This document shows, piece by piece, positions 19,756 to 27,806 of a DNA stretch of 39,956 nucleotides. This DNA is from Methylibium sp. (GTDB lineage Bacteria > Pseudomonadota > Gammaproteobacteria > Burkholderiales > Burkholderiaceae_C): the NCBI GenBank assembly GCA_013824165.1, contig PNNH01000011.1, positions 1-39,956 on the forward strand, in the 5' to 3' direction. How positions within the stretch are numbered: position 1 is the stretch's first letter; every line of letters starts with the position of its first letter. The notes beneath the pieces were generated by a model. That model did not search any database, had not been told where the DNA came from, and worked only from the letters and a program-made list of their open reading frames with translations. The position numbers were made by a program, and so were the translations under genes.

Positions 19756-20738
19756 CGGCTTTCCTTGATCAGGCGTCCGGAGCCAGCCTGCAGCGGCCGC
19801 GCATTCATCGGGTACAGGCGCGAGAAGATATTCACCTGCTCAGCGGACACCGGCACCGGCTGGCGCATCACCAGCCACAGCACACCTTCCGAGCAAGGCG
19901 GCGTCGTCAGCGAGCCCATATAGGTGTAGTAGCTGCGGTCAGCCGGCAGCAACTGCTGCAGGTCCATCTGCCCCGGCCCGTTGAGCGCCTCGTGCTTCTC
20001 CAGCGGCAGGTTGTTCCACACCATCTGCACCAGCGGCTGCTCGCCCCCGCGCTCCAGCAGCACGGCAACCACCGCCAGACGCCCCTCGGCATCCTTGTGC
20101 ACCAGATGCGCGGACATCTCGAACTGCCGGCCCATCACGCGCTCTTCGCTCGGGCGATGAAAGTGGAACTGCTGAAGCTCGTAGCGCCGCCCCATCACCT
20201 GCAGGCTGCTGCCTGGCGCCACATTGACTTGCACCGTATGGCCGTTGTCCAGCACCGCAAAGGCACTGGGCCGGTAGTCGAACTGGATCGGCTCCAGATC
20301 CACCTTGATGCCCTCGCGGATGTCGATCGGGCTCTGGCGCGTGCCGATAGCGCACTGGCGGTAGTCGGGCCGCAGCTGGCCCCAGCGCTCCGGCGCGCCT
20401 TCACCGACATAGGACCAATGCACGGCGGCGCCATGACCCTCAGCCTTGGCGCTGCCGCCGGACTTGCTGCCCTCCTTGATGGCGGGGCGCTTGGCGGCCC
20501 TGGGCGTGTCAATCGGGTCCTTGCCGGAGCTCAGGCGCTCGGCCAAGCGCTGGCGCAGTGGATCACCGGCGTCTTCCGAGCTGGCCGCAGGCTCCGCCAC
20601 GGCGCGCGGCACCGGCTTGGTGCTGATAGCCGCCGGACGGTTCTGCGCCCAGGCCGGCGCAAGCGCCAGCAGGCTGAGCGCCAGCAGCGCAGGCACTGCG
20701 GCGACTCCAGGCTTGATGATCGGTTCGAATGGCGGCAT
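19752..20738 (-). CDS. Periplasmic alpha-type carbonic anhydrase
   Basis: Zinc enzyme interconverting CO2 and bicarbonate, predicted to be exported: residues 1-31 form a signal peptide ending ALAPAWA. A low-complexity linker of about 70 residues follows (33-105), then the catalytic domain (from HWSYVGEGAPERWG). The zinc ligands are H192 and H194 in QFHFHRPSEE and H211 in AHLVHK. The threonine motif SLTTPPCSEG is present. C129 and the cysteine in TPPCSEG are placed for the disulfide typical of bacterial alpha enzymes. The residue two before the third histidine, glutamate in human CA II, is serine. CAGGAG lies upstream of the ATG. The gene is convergent with the kinase. Confidence 0.93.
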   Translation of the reverse strand: MPPFEPIIKPGVAAVPALLALSLLALAPAWAQNRPAAISTKPVPRAVAEPAASSEDAGDPLRQRLAERLSSGKDPIDTPRAAKRPAIKEGSKSGGSAKAEGHGAAVHWSYVGEGAPERWGQLRPDYRQCAIGTRQSPIDIREGIKVDLEPIQFDYRPSAFAVLDNGHTVQVNVAPGSSLQVMGRRYELQQFHFHRPSEERVMGRQFEMSAHLVHKDAEGRLAVVAVLLERGGEQPLVQMVWNNLPLEKHEALNGPGQMDLQQLLPADRSYYTYMGSLTTPPCSEGVLWLVMRQPVPVSAEQVNIFSRLYPMNARPLQAGSGRLIKESR

Positions 20739-20825
20739 TGCAGGCTCCTGGCCCCGCCCAAGACGACCTCATGCCTGGCCGCGGAGCCCTTCTAGCCCTC
20801 TTCTTCGGACGCTTGGCCGCGCTCT

Positions 20826-22031
20826 TTAGCTCAGCTCGCGCTTGATCATCAGCCAGGCCACCAGCCCGACCGACATCAAAGCCAGCGAGGCCACGGCCAG
20901 GCCGAGCGTGGAATGCATCACCAGCGGCACCAGCACGCCGGCCACCAGGCCGTTGGCTGCGCTGCCGATGGCGGCCTGCAGCGACGAGGCCATGCCGCGC
21001 CGCTCGGGGTTCTGATCCAGCACCATCAGCGTGACCACCGGCACCATCAGCGACCAACCGAACGAGAACACCGCGATCACCGGCAGCGCCCACCAGACGC
21101 TGGGCGCCAGCACGAGGTTCAGCGCCACATTGAGCACGGCGACCGCCAGCATGATGGCAAAGCCGTGCCGGATCTGGCGCTTGGGCGCGATGCGTCCGGC
21201 CAAGCGCCCGCTGAGCCAGGCGCCGCTCATGATGCCGCCGATGGTGAAGCAGAAGAACCAGAAGAACTGCGTCGGCGCGAGGCCGAGGTGCTCACCCAGA
21301 AACACCGGCGCGGCCAGCACGTAGAGAAACATGCCGTTGAACGGAATGCCGCTGGCCAGCACCAGCAACAGAAAGCGCCGGCTGCTGCACATCTGACGGT
21401 AGCCACGCAGCAGCGAAACCGGATGAAAGGGCTGCGCCTGGTCCTTGTGCAGGGTCTCCGGCAGCAGGCGCCAGTTCGCCACCAGCAGCACCGCGCCCAC
21501 CAGCACCAGGAACCAGAAGATCGAGTGCCAGTCGGCATGCACAAACAGGAAGCCGCCCACCATCGGCGCCACCGCAGGTGCGACGCCGAAGAAGATCGTC
21601 ACCTGAGACATAACGCGCTGCGCCTCGGCCGGCGGGAACATATCGCGGATGATCGCGCGCGACACCACCACGCCAGCCCCAGCCGACATGCCCTGCACAG
21701 TGCGCCAGAACACCAGCTGCCCGATGCTGTCGGCCAAGGCGCAGCCCAGTGAGGCCAGCGTGAACACCGCCATGCCGGTCAGCACCACCGGGCGACGCCC
21801 GAAGCTGTCGGACAGCGCGCCATGGAACAGATTCATCACCGCGAAGCCCAGCAGATAGCTCGACAGCGTCTGCTGCATCTGCACCGGTGTGGCGTTCAGC
21901 GCGGCGGCAATGCCCGAGAAGGCCGGCAGATAGGTGTCGATCGAGAACGGACCGACCGTGGCCAAGCCGGCCAGCAAAATGGCCAAGGCCCAGCGCGGCG
22001 CGCGCCAGAGAGTCGCTGAATCAGGATTCAT
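20826..22031 (-). CDS. Bcr/CflA-family multidrug MFS transporter
   Basis: Predicted inner-membrane proton-driven exporter of 401 residues with 12 transmembrane segments. Family marks are TVGPFSIDTYLPAF in TM1, the MFS loop GALSDSFGRRPVVLTG between TM2 and TM3, and RTVQGMSAGAGVVVSRAIIRDMF in TM4, the drug:H+ antiporter motif of the Bcr/CflA subgroup (DHA1). Substrates of this subgroup include bicyclomycin, sulfonamides and chloramphenicol, but the specificity here cannot be read. I start at the ATG at 22031 (MNPDSATLW); the open frame continues upstream to 22337 but would run over the divergent promoter and the neighbouring gene. No strong ribosome binding site is visible. The next gene is divergent. 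Confidence 0.92.
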   Translation of the reverse strand: MNPDSATLWRAPRWALAILLAGLATVGPFSIDTYLPAFSGIAAALNATPVQMQQTLSSYLLGFAVMNLFHGALSDSFGRRPVVLTGMAVFTLASLGCALADSIGQLVFWRTVQGMSAGAGVVVSRAIIRDMFPPAEAQRVMSQVTIFFGVAPAVAPMVGGFLFVHADWHSIFWFLVLVGAVLLVANWRLLPETLHKDQAQPFHPVSLLRGYRQMCSSRRFLLLVLASGIPFNGMFLYVLAAPVFLGEHLGLAPTQFFWFFCFTIGGIMSGAWLSGRLAGRIAPKRQIRHGFAIMLAVAVLNVALNLVLAPSVWWALPVIAVFSFGWSLMVPVVTLMVLDQNPERRGMASSLQAAIGSAANGLVAGVLVPLVMHSTLGLAVASLALMSVGLVAWLMIKRELS

Positions 22032-22088
22032 TGGGGGAGAACGTGCGCGGATCGCCCCGCTCGGAGAACCGGGATCGCAGACCGCCGG

Positions 22089-22117
22089 GGCAGTGTAGCC
22101 GCCACGCTTACACTGCC
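22089..22117. promoter_or_regulatory. 9-bp inverted repeat in a divergent promoter region
   Basis: GGCAGTGTA (22089-22097) and TACACTGCC (22109-22117) are perfect inverted arms separated by 11 bases, their centres 20 bp apart, which suits a dimeric regulator binding one face of DNA. Each arm also contains TACACT pointing outward, a possible -10 for the oxidoreductase (plus strand) and for the exporter (minus strand). A bidirectional promoter is therefore an equal reading. No -35 elements are convincing. Confidence 0.5.
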
Positions 22118-22148
22118 GCCCTTCAAGGATTCCAGCAACGGGCGCTAG

Positions 22149-23138
22149 ATGGGCAAGCAGTTGAATGTCGGTGTGATCGGCCTGGGCGTGATGGGGCAGC
22201 GCATGCTGGCCCGCATGGCCGGCCACGAGCGCCTGCGCGCCGTGCGCGTCTGGGACGCCAGTCCGGCAGCCGTCGCCGAGGTTCAGCAGCGCTGGCCGGA
22301 GTTGCGCGTCGCGGAGTCCGCCGAATCGCTGATCCAAGACTCAGGCCTGCACAGCCTCTACATCGCCACCCCGCCAGCGGCCCATATGCCGCTGTCGAAT
22401 CTGGCCTTCGACGCCGGCCTGAGCGTGTTCTGCGAAAAGCCGCTGACGGTGGACTTCGACTCGGCGCGCCAGACCATTGCGCGTATCGCAAGCGAGAAGC
22501 GCCGGGCCGCGGTCAATTTTTCACTGGCCTCGTCGGCGGGCCTGAGCGCGCTGCAGCGTGCCTTCGGTGCGGCGTCCAGACAGCCGCTCGGCCAGTTGCA
22601 AAGCGTCGAGCTCGAACTGGCCTTTGCCGCCTGGCCGCGGCCCTGGCAGGCAGCGGCCGGCGCCTGGCTGTCGCAGCGCGGTGAGGGTGGCATGGCGCGC
22701 GAGGTGTTGTCCCACTTCATCTTTGCCCTCCAACGCGTGCTGGGCAGTTGCAGCGTGACGAGCAGCGCCGTCGACTACCCCGATGACGGCCAGAGCGCCG
22801 AGACCGGTCTGAAGGCCGAGCTGAATGCCTCTGGCGTGCCGATCCGCATCTGGGCACGCGTGGGCGGCGGACTGGCCGACTACAACGCCATGCGCTGGCA
22901 GGCTAGCGCAGGCGAGTTGGAACTGAACGAATGGTTCAGCCAGGCCCGCGAACGCCAGGCCGACGGCAGCTGGCGTGATCTGGGCCAGGGTGAAGCCTGG
23001 CGCACTGCCGCGCATCTCGACCAACTCGACCAATGGATGGCGATGATCGAAGGCCGCTCGCATTGCCTTCCGGGCTTTGCCGAAGCGCTGGCCGCGCAGG
23101 AGACCATCGAGGCCATCCTGGCCGGCAAGTCCGCCTGA
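22149..23138 (+). CDS. Gfo/Idh/MocA-family NAD(P)-dependent oxidoreductase
   Basis: Predicted cytoplasmic dehydrogenase of 329 residues. It has the N-terminal Rossmann fold with GVIGLGVMGQR (8-18), the IATPPAAHM stretch after beta-4 (72-80), and the family CEKPL motif with E96-K97-P98, where the lysine is the conserved catalytic residue. The C-terminal half is the beta-sheet substrate domain. Members act on sugars, inositols or related polyols; nothing here identifies the substrate. It is monocistronic, divergent from the Bcr/CflA exporter, and convergent with rnpB 18 bases downstream. The ATG is the first in frame after the previous stop, but its ribosome binding site is weak. Confidence 0.88.
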   Translation: MGKQLNVGVIGLGVMGQRMLARMAGHERLRAVRVWDASPAAVAEVQQRWPELRVAESAESLIQDSGLHSLYIATPPAAHMPLSNLAFDAGLSVFCEKPLTVDFDSARQTIARIASEKRRAAVNFSLASSAGLSALQRAFGAASRQPLGQLQSVELELAFAAWPRPWQAAAGAWLSQRGEGGMAREVLSHFIFALQRVLGSCSVTSSAVDYPDDGQSAETGLKAELNASGVPIRIWARVGGGLADYNAMRWQASAGELELNEWFSQARERQADGSWRDLGQGEAWRTAAHLDQLDQWMAMIEGRSHCLPGFAEALAAQETIEAILAGKSA

Positions 23139-23156
23139 GGGCAACGCTGAAAAAGT

Positions 23157-23495
23157 GTGAAGCAAGCCGATAGGCCGGATTCTGTGCAAGACCTGACCCT
23201 TGCGGGCCAGGCCCCGTGACCGCCATTCCTCTGGGCCGGACATCACTGTCCGGCTCGGTGCCACCTACCCGCCAGCTCTGCGAGCCGCATCAACGCTGGC
23301 CTACTTGGTGTTGCTGCGCGTAGAGATTGCCCGTTTCACCCGAAGCGGGCGGAACCCGCTTCGACTCGTCTCTGTTGCTCTGATCCTCGGCTTTCGCCGG
23401 GCAGCCGTTAACTGCTACGCCGCTCTATGCAGTCCGGACCTTCCTCCAGTGCCGTGTTTCCACGCTTGCACCAGCGGCGGTCTGGCTTGCTTCAC
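23157..23495 (-). ncRNA. rnpB: RNase P RNA, bacterial class A
   Basis: Catalytic RNA that removes the 5' leader of pre-tRNAs together with the RnpA protein. The ends form a 12-bp P1 helix: GTGAAGCAAGCC (23495-23484) with GGCTTGCTTCAC (23168-23157). The P4 core helix is AGGTCCGGA (23441-23433) with TCCGGCCT (23179-23172), including the conserved bulged U. Against E. coli both strands have changed together. Also present are GAGGAAG, GTGAAACGGGCAATCTC, CAACACCAAGTAGG and ACAGAATCCGGCCTATCGG, all class A hallmarks. Length is about 339 nt. A run of five T follows the 3' end (23154-23150). The ends are set by P1 and could differ by a few bases. Confidence 0.97.
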
Positions 23496-23502
23496 CGGCG
23501 GG

Positions 23503-23508
23503 ATTATC
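23503..23508 (-). promoter_or_regulatory. Predicted rnpB -10 element
   Basis: The minus strand reads GATAAT, 5/6 of the sigma70 -10 consensus, and the seventh base after it is 23496, exactly at the foot of P1. A -35 at standard spacing would fall inside the last codons of the FHA gene (about 23525-23531), but no good hexamer is visible there. Confidence 0.6.
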
Positions 23509-23521
23509 GCTGCAATCAAGC

Positions 23522-24499
23522 TCAGTCCGACTCTGCGGGCTCGTCCGTCTCGTCCTTGGCCGCCTTGCGCGCCAGCTCGGCCTCCAGCGGTCGCAACGAT
23601 TCGATCAAGGCCTCGGGCGGTTTGGGCTGAACCATGCGCCACTCGGGCGGCGGCAGCGTGCTGAGGTAGAGCGGCCCGAACAGATGCTGCTGATCCTGCT
23701 TGCGGGCGGCCATCAGCAGCAAGGCGGCAAACAGCAAGCCGCCAAGCCCCCAGACCAGCGCCCGGCGCGCCCGCGGCCAGACCAGGACCGCATGCCACCA
23801 CAGCATCGCGGCCAGCCCGAGCGGAAACAGCAGCGCATCCAGCACCAGCAGGCGCGGCGCCGAGAACGCATAGGCCAGCACCGGCAGGCCAAAGGTCAGC
23901 ACATGCAGTCCGGCCACACTCAGCAGAGCGCGCCACAGATGGGCAACAAAGGGAAAGCGGTGCTGGAACAACTGCGTCAGCAAAGCCCAGCCCGCCGCCC
24001 ACAGCAGCAGCACCGCCAGCGGACCGAGCACGGCGCCGCTGTACTGGATCCAGGGCGAGCCGGGATTGAGGGCCGACCACTGATCGAACCACAACAGGCC
24101 CAACCAGAGCAGCAGCAAAGCCGGCAGCAGCACCTTGCGCTGAGGTCCCGCCTCGGGCAGCAGCGCCAGCTCGGGGGGCAGCGGGTCCGCTGCACGTCGC
24201 AGGCGCAGACTGGAGGCGCCGATCTGGAACACGGCACCCGGCTCCAGAGTCAGCGCAGCACCGGCTTCAAATTTCCGCCGACCGACGGCAGCACCATTCA
24301 GGCTCGGCAGCAGCAGCAGCCGCGCCACGCCGTTCTCGTCGAGCTCGATACGCGCATGCTGGCCCGCCAGATGCGCGTCGTCCAGCACCATATCGCAGGC
24401 CGGCGAGCGGCCGATGCTGCAAGGCCAGCCCTGCAGCTTGTGAACCATCCGTACCTGGCCGTCGCGGCCAAGCAGCTCGATCACTGCGCCCGTGTCCAT
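23522..24499 (-). CDS. FHA-domain multi-pass membrane protein, function unknown
   Basis: 325 residues. An N-terminal forkhead-associated domain spans about 8-102: IGRS at 29-32, DMVLDDAHLAGQHARI at 36-51 and NGAAVG at 68-73. It is followed by about five to six hydrophobic helices between 123 and 270 and a charged C-terminal tail ending KAAKDETDEPAESD. FHA domains normally bind phosphothreonine; here the serine that contacts the phosphate, three residues before H48, is alanine (A45), while R31, H48 and N68 remain. No Ser/Thr kinase is nearby. The start at 24499 lies 19 bases inside the upstream protease gene, so the two are probably co-translated. The FHA domain would be cytoplasmic. Function is not known. 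Confidence 0.82.
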   Translation of the reverse strand: MDTGAVIELLGRDGQVRMVHKLQGWPCSIGRSPACDMVLDDAHLAGQHARIELDENGVARLLLLPSLNGAAVGRRKFEAGAALTLEPGAVFQIGASSLRLRRAADPLPPELALLPEAGPQRKVLLPALLLLWLGLLWFDQWSALNPGSPWIQYSGAVLGPLAVLLLWAAGWALLTQLFQHRFPFVAHLWRALLSVAGLHVLTFGLPVLAYAFSAPRLLVLDALLFPLGLAAMLWWHAVLVWPRARRALVWGLGGLLFAALLLMAARKQDQQHLFGPLYLSTLPPPEWRMVQPKPPEALIESLRPLEAELARKAAKDETDEPAESD

Positions 24500-25839
24500 C
24501 CGAAGCCTCCGAGGTAATGGGCGCTCAGGCGCAGCGCGTTGTCAAAACTGACGCCATGCGCGTCAAAACGGCCCAGCGCGCCCTCGGTGCGGCCGTCCAC
24601 TGTGGTGACCAGCACGCTCAGATCGTGCAAGCCTTTGAGCTTTCGATACGCCCGCAGGCAGATCACCGCTCGCAGCGGCGGCCCCTTGCCGTCGGCCTGC
24701 TGGACAAAATCTTCCTTGCAGTGCGGCGCGGTTCGGTGCTTGTCGTTGCGGCCCAGGTTCTCGTTGCGAAAGCTGGCCGTGTATTGCTTGGCGAAGCGCG
24801 CCGCGCCGAGCTTGGTGCCGTCATAGGCCTCATGCGCCATGTTCAGGAAACCGGTCTGCAGCCCGCCGTTGATGAAGATCGCATGCTCCATGCGGCATTG
24901 CGAGCGCTGGAACTCCAGCCCCTTGCTGTCGGCCGGCGTGCCGCGACCCCAGCAGCGCATGAAGTCCTCCTGCGGCACCGGCAAGCGGTAGCGGTCGTGA
25001 TCGGCGCCGCGCCAGGGCTGGGCGATGAAGCGCGCACTCAGCTCATCCTGATAGGCCATCAGCTGCTCGCGCAGGCGCGGCCAGGCCGGTCCGAGGACAG
25101 GCTTGGCGTCGCGGCTGCGGGCCAACAGCGCGCTCGCATAGGGCGCCGGCACCAGAAAGCTCATCTGCTGCGCGAAGAACATGGCCGACACATTGATGCC
25201 AACCACGCGCCCCTGCTCATCCACCACCGGCCCGCCGCTCATGCCGGAATTGATGCTGCCGGAGTAATAGATCAACTCGTCAAAGCTGCGCTCGACCATG
25301 CCGTTGTAGGTGCCCTCCACCACCGCAAACGCGACGTCGTGCGGATTGCCCATCGAGTAGATGCGGTCGCCCTTGGACAAGGGCTGGTCCGGCGTCCGAA
25401 AACGCAGCGGCGCGACACCGCGCAGACCGCCGCCAGAGATCTTCAGCAGCGCGAGGTCGCGCCGCACATCGAAGTCCAGCAGCTGCAACTCGCCCTGGCC
25501 GCCCTCTGTGGTCGCGTAACGCAGGCGGTAGCGATCCGGTTCCAGCGCCGCCTGGCTGATGACGTGGTAGTTGGTGATCACATGGCCGTCTTCGCTGACC
25601 AGGAAGCCTGAGCCGACCGAGGCCTGGCTGTCCTGGTTCTGCAGCAGCGTGCGGATCTGCAGCAGCTGCGAGCGGGCCTGCTCGTAGACGCGCCGGGCGG
25701 TGGCGGAAACCGGGCTGGCCTGCGCTGGCGCGCTGGCTGCCGCTGCTGCTGGTGCCGCCGGCGGCGCGGTCTGCGCCTGTGAGAACGGATGAAGCCCTGC
25801 GGCCAGCAGCAAGCCGGCCAGGTACGGGATCGTGCGCAA
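24481..25839 (-). CDS. Exported trypsin-like serine protease with an uncharacterised C-terminal domain
   Basis: 452 residues. A signal peptide (about 1-23, ending FSQAQ) precedes an Ala/Pro-rich linker and then a chymotrypsin/HtrA-like protease domain of about 70-250. The catalytic triad is H92 in TNYHVIS, D128 in RRDLALL and S201 in NSGMSGGPVV. There is no PDZ domain; instead about 200 residues with cysteines (FMRCWG, RSQCRM, APHCKE, AVICLR) follow that I do not recognise, and four cysteines suit two periplasmic disulfides. The TTG at 25839 is chosen because GGGAG lies five bases upstream and the signal peptide begins there; the longer open frame overlaps DUF3025. It overlaps the FHA gene, suggesting a shared function. 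Confidence 0.85.
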   Translation of the reverse strand: MRTIPYLAGLLLAAGLHPFSQAQTAPPAAPAAAAASAPAQASPVSATARRVYEQARSQLLQIRTLLQNQDSQASVGSGFLVSEDGHVITNYHVISQAALEPDRYRLRYATTEGGQGELQLLDFDVRRDLALLKISGGGLRGVAPLRFRTPDQPLSKGDRIYSMGNPHDVAFAVVEGTYNGMVERSFDELIYYSGSINSGMSGGPVVDEQGRVVGINVSAMFFAQQMSFLVPAPYASALLARSRDAKPVLGPAWPRLREQLMAYQDELSARFIAQPWRGADHDRYRLPVPQEDFMRCWGRGTPADSKGLEFQRSQCRMEHAIFINGGLQTGFLNMAHEAYDGTKLGAARFAKQYTASFRNENLGRNDKHRTAPHCKEDFVQQADGKGPPLRAVICLRAYRKLKGLHDLSVLVTTVDGRTEGALGRFDAHGVSFDNALRLSAHYLGGFGWTRAQ

Positions 25840-25868
25840 GAGAACTCCCTGTTTTTGCTGCGCCGATG

Positions 25869-26606
25869 CTAGCTGCTTTGCAGCTGGCGCCGGGGACGGA
25901 ACACGGTGGCATCGGCATAGAAGTCGGGCAGCGCGTTGGCCGCCCACCAGCCCGGCACGCCCAGCACCGGCAGCGGATGGAAGGGCTTGCCCGCCAGCAC
26001 GCCGGCATCGAGAGCGGCCGCCGCCCCATCGAGCGACTCGACCAGCAGCACATGCGCGCAGATCGGCTTGCGCGGTTGCAGCAGCTTCTCCAGCAAGGCA
26101 TGGCCCACCAGCTCCAGCCGGGCCTGCTGCCACAGCGGCCGCAGCTCGGTGAAGAGGCGCGGCCAGTCGCGCGCCGCCAGCGCCTGGGCCAGCGCCGGCG
26201 GTGCCTGCAGCAGCGCACCGTTTTCGTCCAACACGGTCAGGGCGTCGCGCAGCGCGCCGCGCCGGCCCTCGCCGCCCGCAGCCAGGCCCTGCCCATGCCA
26301 GGCGTTCAAACGTGTCTTCAGCAGCGGCTGGCGCAGCCAGACCAAACCGTTGAAGAAGTCATGCGCGTTGTCGCGTGTGGGCACGCAGGCAGTGCGGGCC
26401 ACGAAGGCCTCATAGGCCTCGCCCGGCGGCAGCGCCTGCTGCGGCACGAAACGCAGCCGGCCGGCAGGCAGTTCGATGGGGCGGCAGCGCAGCGCCTCGT
26501 TCAGCAACTCGGCCAGCGGAGTGCCGGCCGCCCAGCGGCCATGCAGGCGCTGCCCCGGCTCGCGATAGGGCGCCAGCCAGGCAGCGTTCCAGTCAGACGC
26601 CAACAA
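25869..26606 (-). CDS. DUF3025 domain protein
   Basis: Predicted cytoplasmic protein of about 245 residues, belonging to DUF3025, an uncharacterised family common in beta- and gammaproteobacteria. The recognisable signature is PTRDNAHDFFNGLVWLRQPLLK, and the C-terminal end has HPLPVLGVPGWWAANALPDFYADATVFRP, also typical. No enzymatic motif is recognised. The start is uncertain: there is no ATG between the pyrC stop and the conserved region. The TTG at 26606 or 26603 would give a product starting just before SDWNAAW, and a GTG at 26654 inside pyrC is another candidate. It lies 16 bases after pyrC, so co-transcription is likely. Confidence 0.78.
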   Translation of the reverse strand: MLASDWNAAWLAPYREPGQRLHGRWAAGTPLAELLNEALRCRPIELPAGRLRFVPQQALPPGEAYEAFVARTACVPTRDNAHDFFNGLVWLRQPLLKTRLNAWHGQGLAAGGEGRRGALRDALTVLDENGALLQAPPALAQALAARDWPRLFTELRPLWQQARLELVGHALLEKLLQPRKPICAHVLLVESLDGAAAALDAGVLAGKPFHPLPVLGVPGWWAANALPDFYADATVFRPRRQLQSS

Positions 26607-26622
26607 GGACGGACGGGAGAAT

Positions 26623-27666
26623 TCAGGGCAGCAGCTGCCAGCCCAGCGCCTCACCGCCGCGCAAGGGCTTGAGCTGCGCGTCGCCAAAGGCCACGCTTTC
26701 AGGCAGGGTCCAGTCCTGCTTGCGCAGCGTGACACGGCCGCTGTTGCGCGTCAGGCCGTAGAAGGCCGGGCCGTTGAAGCTGGCGAAGGCCTCGAGCTTA
26801 TCCAGCGCGCCGACCGACTCGAAGGCCTCGGCATACAGCTCCAGCGCCGACAGCGCGGTGAAACAGCCGGCACCGCAGACCGAGTTCTCCTTCATCACCG
26901 AGGCATGCGGTGCGCTGTCGGTGCCGAGGAAGAACTTGGTCGAGCCGGAGGTGGCCGCCGCCAGCAGCGCCAGGCGGTGTTGCTCGCGCTTGAGCACGGG
27001 CAGGCAGTAGTAATGCGGGCGCAGACCACCCATGAAGATGGCGTTGCGGTTGTAGAGCAGGTGCTGCGGCGTCAGCGTCGCCGCCGTATACGCATCGGCC
27101 GATGCCACGTACGCCGCGGCTTCCTGAGTGGTGATGTGCTCGAACACCACCTTCAGCTCGGGCATGTCGCGCCGCAGCGGCTGCATCACGCGGTCGATGA
27201 AGACGGCCTCGCGGTCGAACACGTCGATCTCGGGGTCGGTGACCTCGCCGTGCACCAGCAGCAGCAGACCTTCGCGCTGCATCGCTTCCAGCGTCTTGTA
27301 GGTCTTGCGGATGTCGGTGACGCCGGCATCGCTGTTGGTGGTGGCGCCGGCGGGATAAAGCTTCAGTGCGACGGCGCCGGCCTCCTTGGCGCGCTTGATC
27401 TCGTCCACCGGCGTGTTGTCGGTGAGATAAAGCGTCATCAGCGGCTGGAAGTCGCTGCCCTCGGGCAATGCGGCCAGGATGCGCTCGCGGTAGGCCGCGG
27501 CCTGCGCGGCCGTGGTGATGGGCGGGCGCAGATTCGGCATCACGATGGCGCGGCCGAACTGGCGTGCGGTATAGGGCAGCACGCTTTGCATTGCGGCGCC
27601 GTCGCGCAGATGCAGGTGCCAGTCGTCCGGGCGGGTGAGGCTGAGCTCAAGGGGGGCGGTACTCAT
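26623..27666 (-). CDS. pyrC: Dihydroorotase, class II
   Basis: Zinc amidohydrolase closing carbamoyl-aspartate to dihydroorotate, the third step of pyrimidine synthesis, in the cytoplasm. In its 347 residues all metal ligands are present: H17 and H19 in DDWHLHLRD, the carboxylated K102 in [11 protein letters not shown]139 in VHGE, H177 in FEHIT and D250 in LGTDSAPH. The numbering nearly equals that of E. coli PyrC (H16, H18, K102, H139, H177, D250), so the alignment has almost no gaps. Stop and start are clear, and no upstream gene shares its promoter; the next gene upstream is divergent. The DUF3025 and protease genes follow. Confidence 0.98.
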   Translation of the reverse strand: MSTAPLELSLTRPDDWHLHLRDGAAMQSVLPYTARQFGRAIVMPNLRPPITTAAQAAAYRERILAALPEGSDFQPLMTLYLTDNTPVDEIKRAKEAGAVALKLYPAGATTNSDAGVTDIRKTYKTLEAMQREGLLLLVHGEVTDPEIDVFDREAVFIDRVMQPLRRDMPELKVVFEHITTQEAAAYVASADAYTAATLTPQHLLYNRNAIFMGGLRPHYYCLPVLKREQHRLALLAAATSGSTKFFLGTDSAPHASVMKENSVCGAGCFTALSALELYAEAFESVGALDKLEAFASFNGPAFYGLTRNSGRVTLRKQDWTLPESVAFGDAQLKPLRGGEALGWQLLP

Positions 27667-27806
27667 GCCCGAATTGTCGCATCGGCCAAGCTTGTGAAAT
27701 CTCCCTCAATTGCCCGCTACTTCAGGCGGCAGATCACCCCCCGCTGGACCAACAATCGCGCCTGCGCGGGCCTCGCACCGAACAGCCCAAGCGCCCGGAG
27801 ATCCCG

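Noticed and set aside
23157-23520. Short open frames across 23200-23660 on both strands
   Set aside because: The stretch folds as class A RNase P RNA with conserved core sequence; the frames are incidental.
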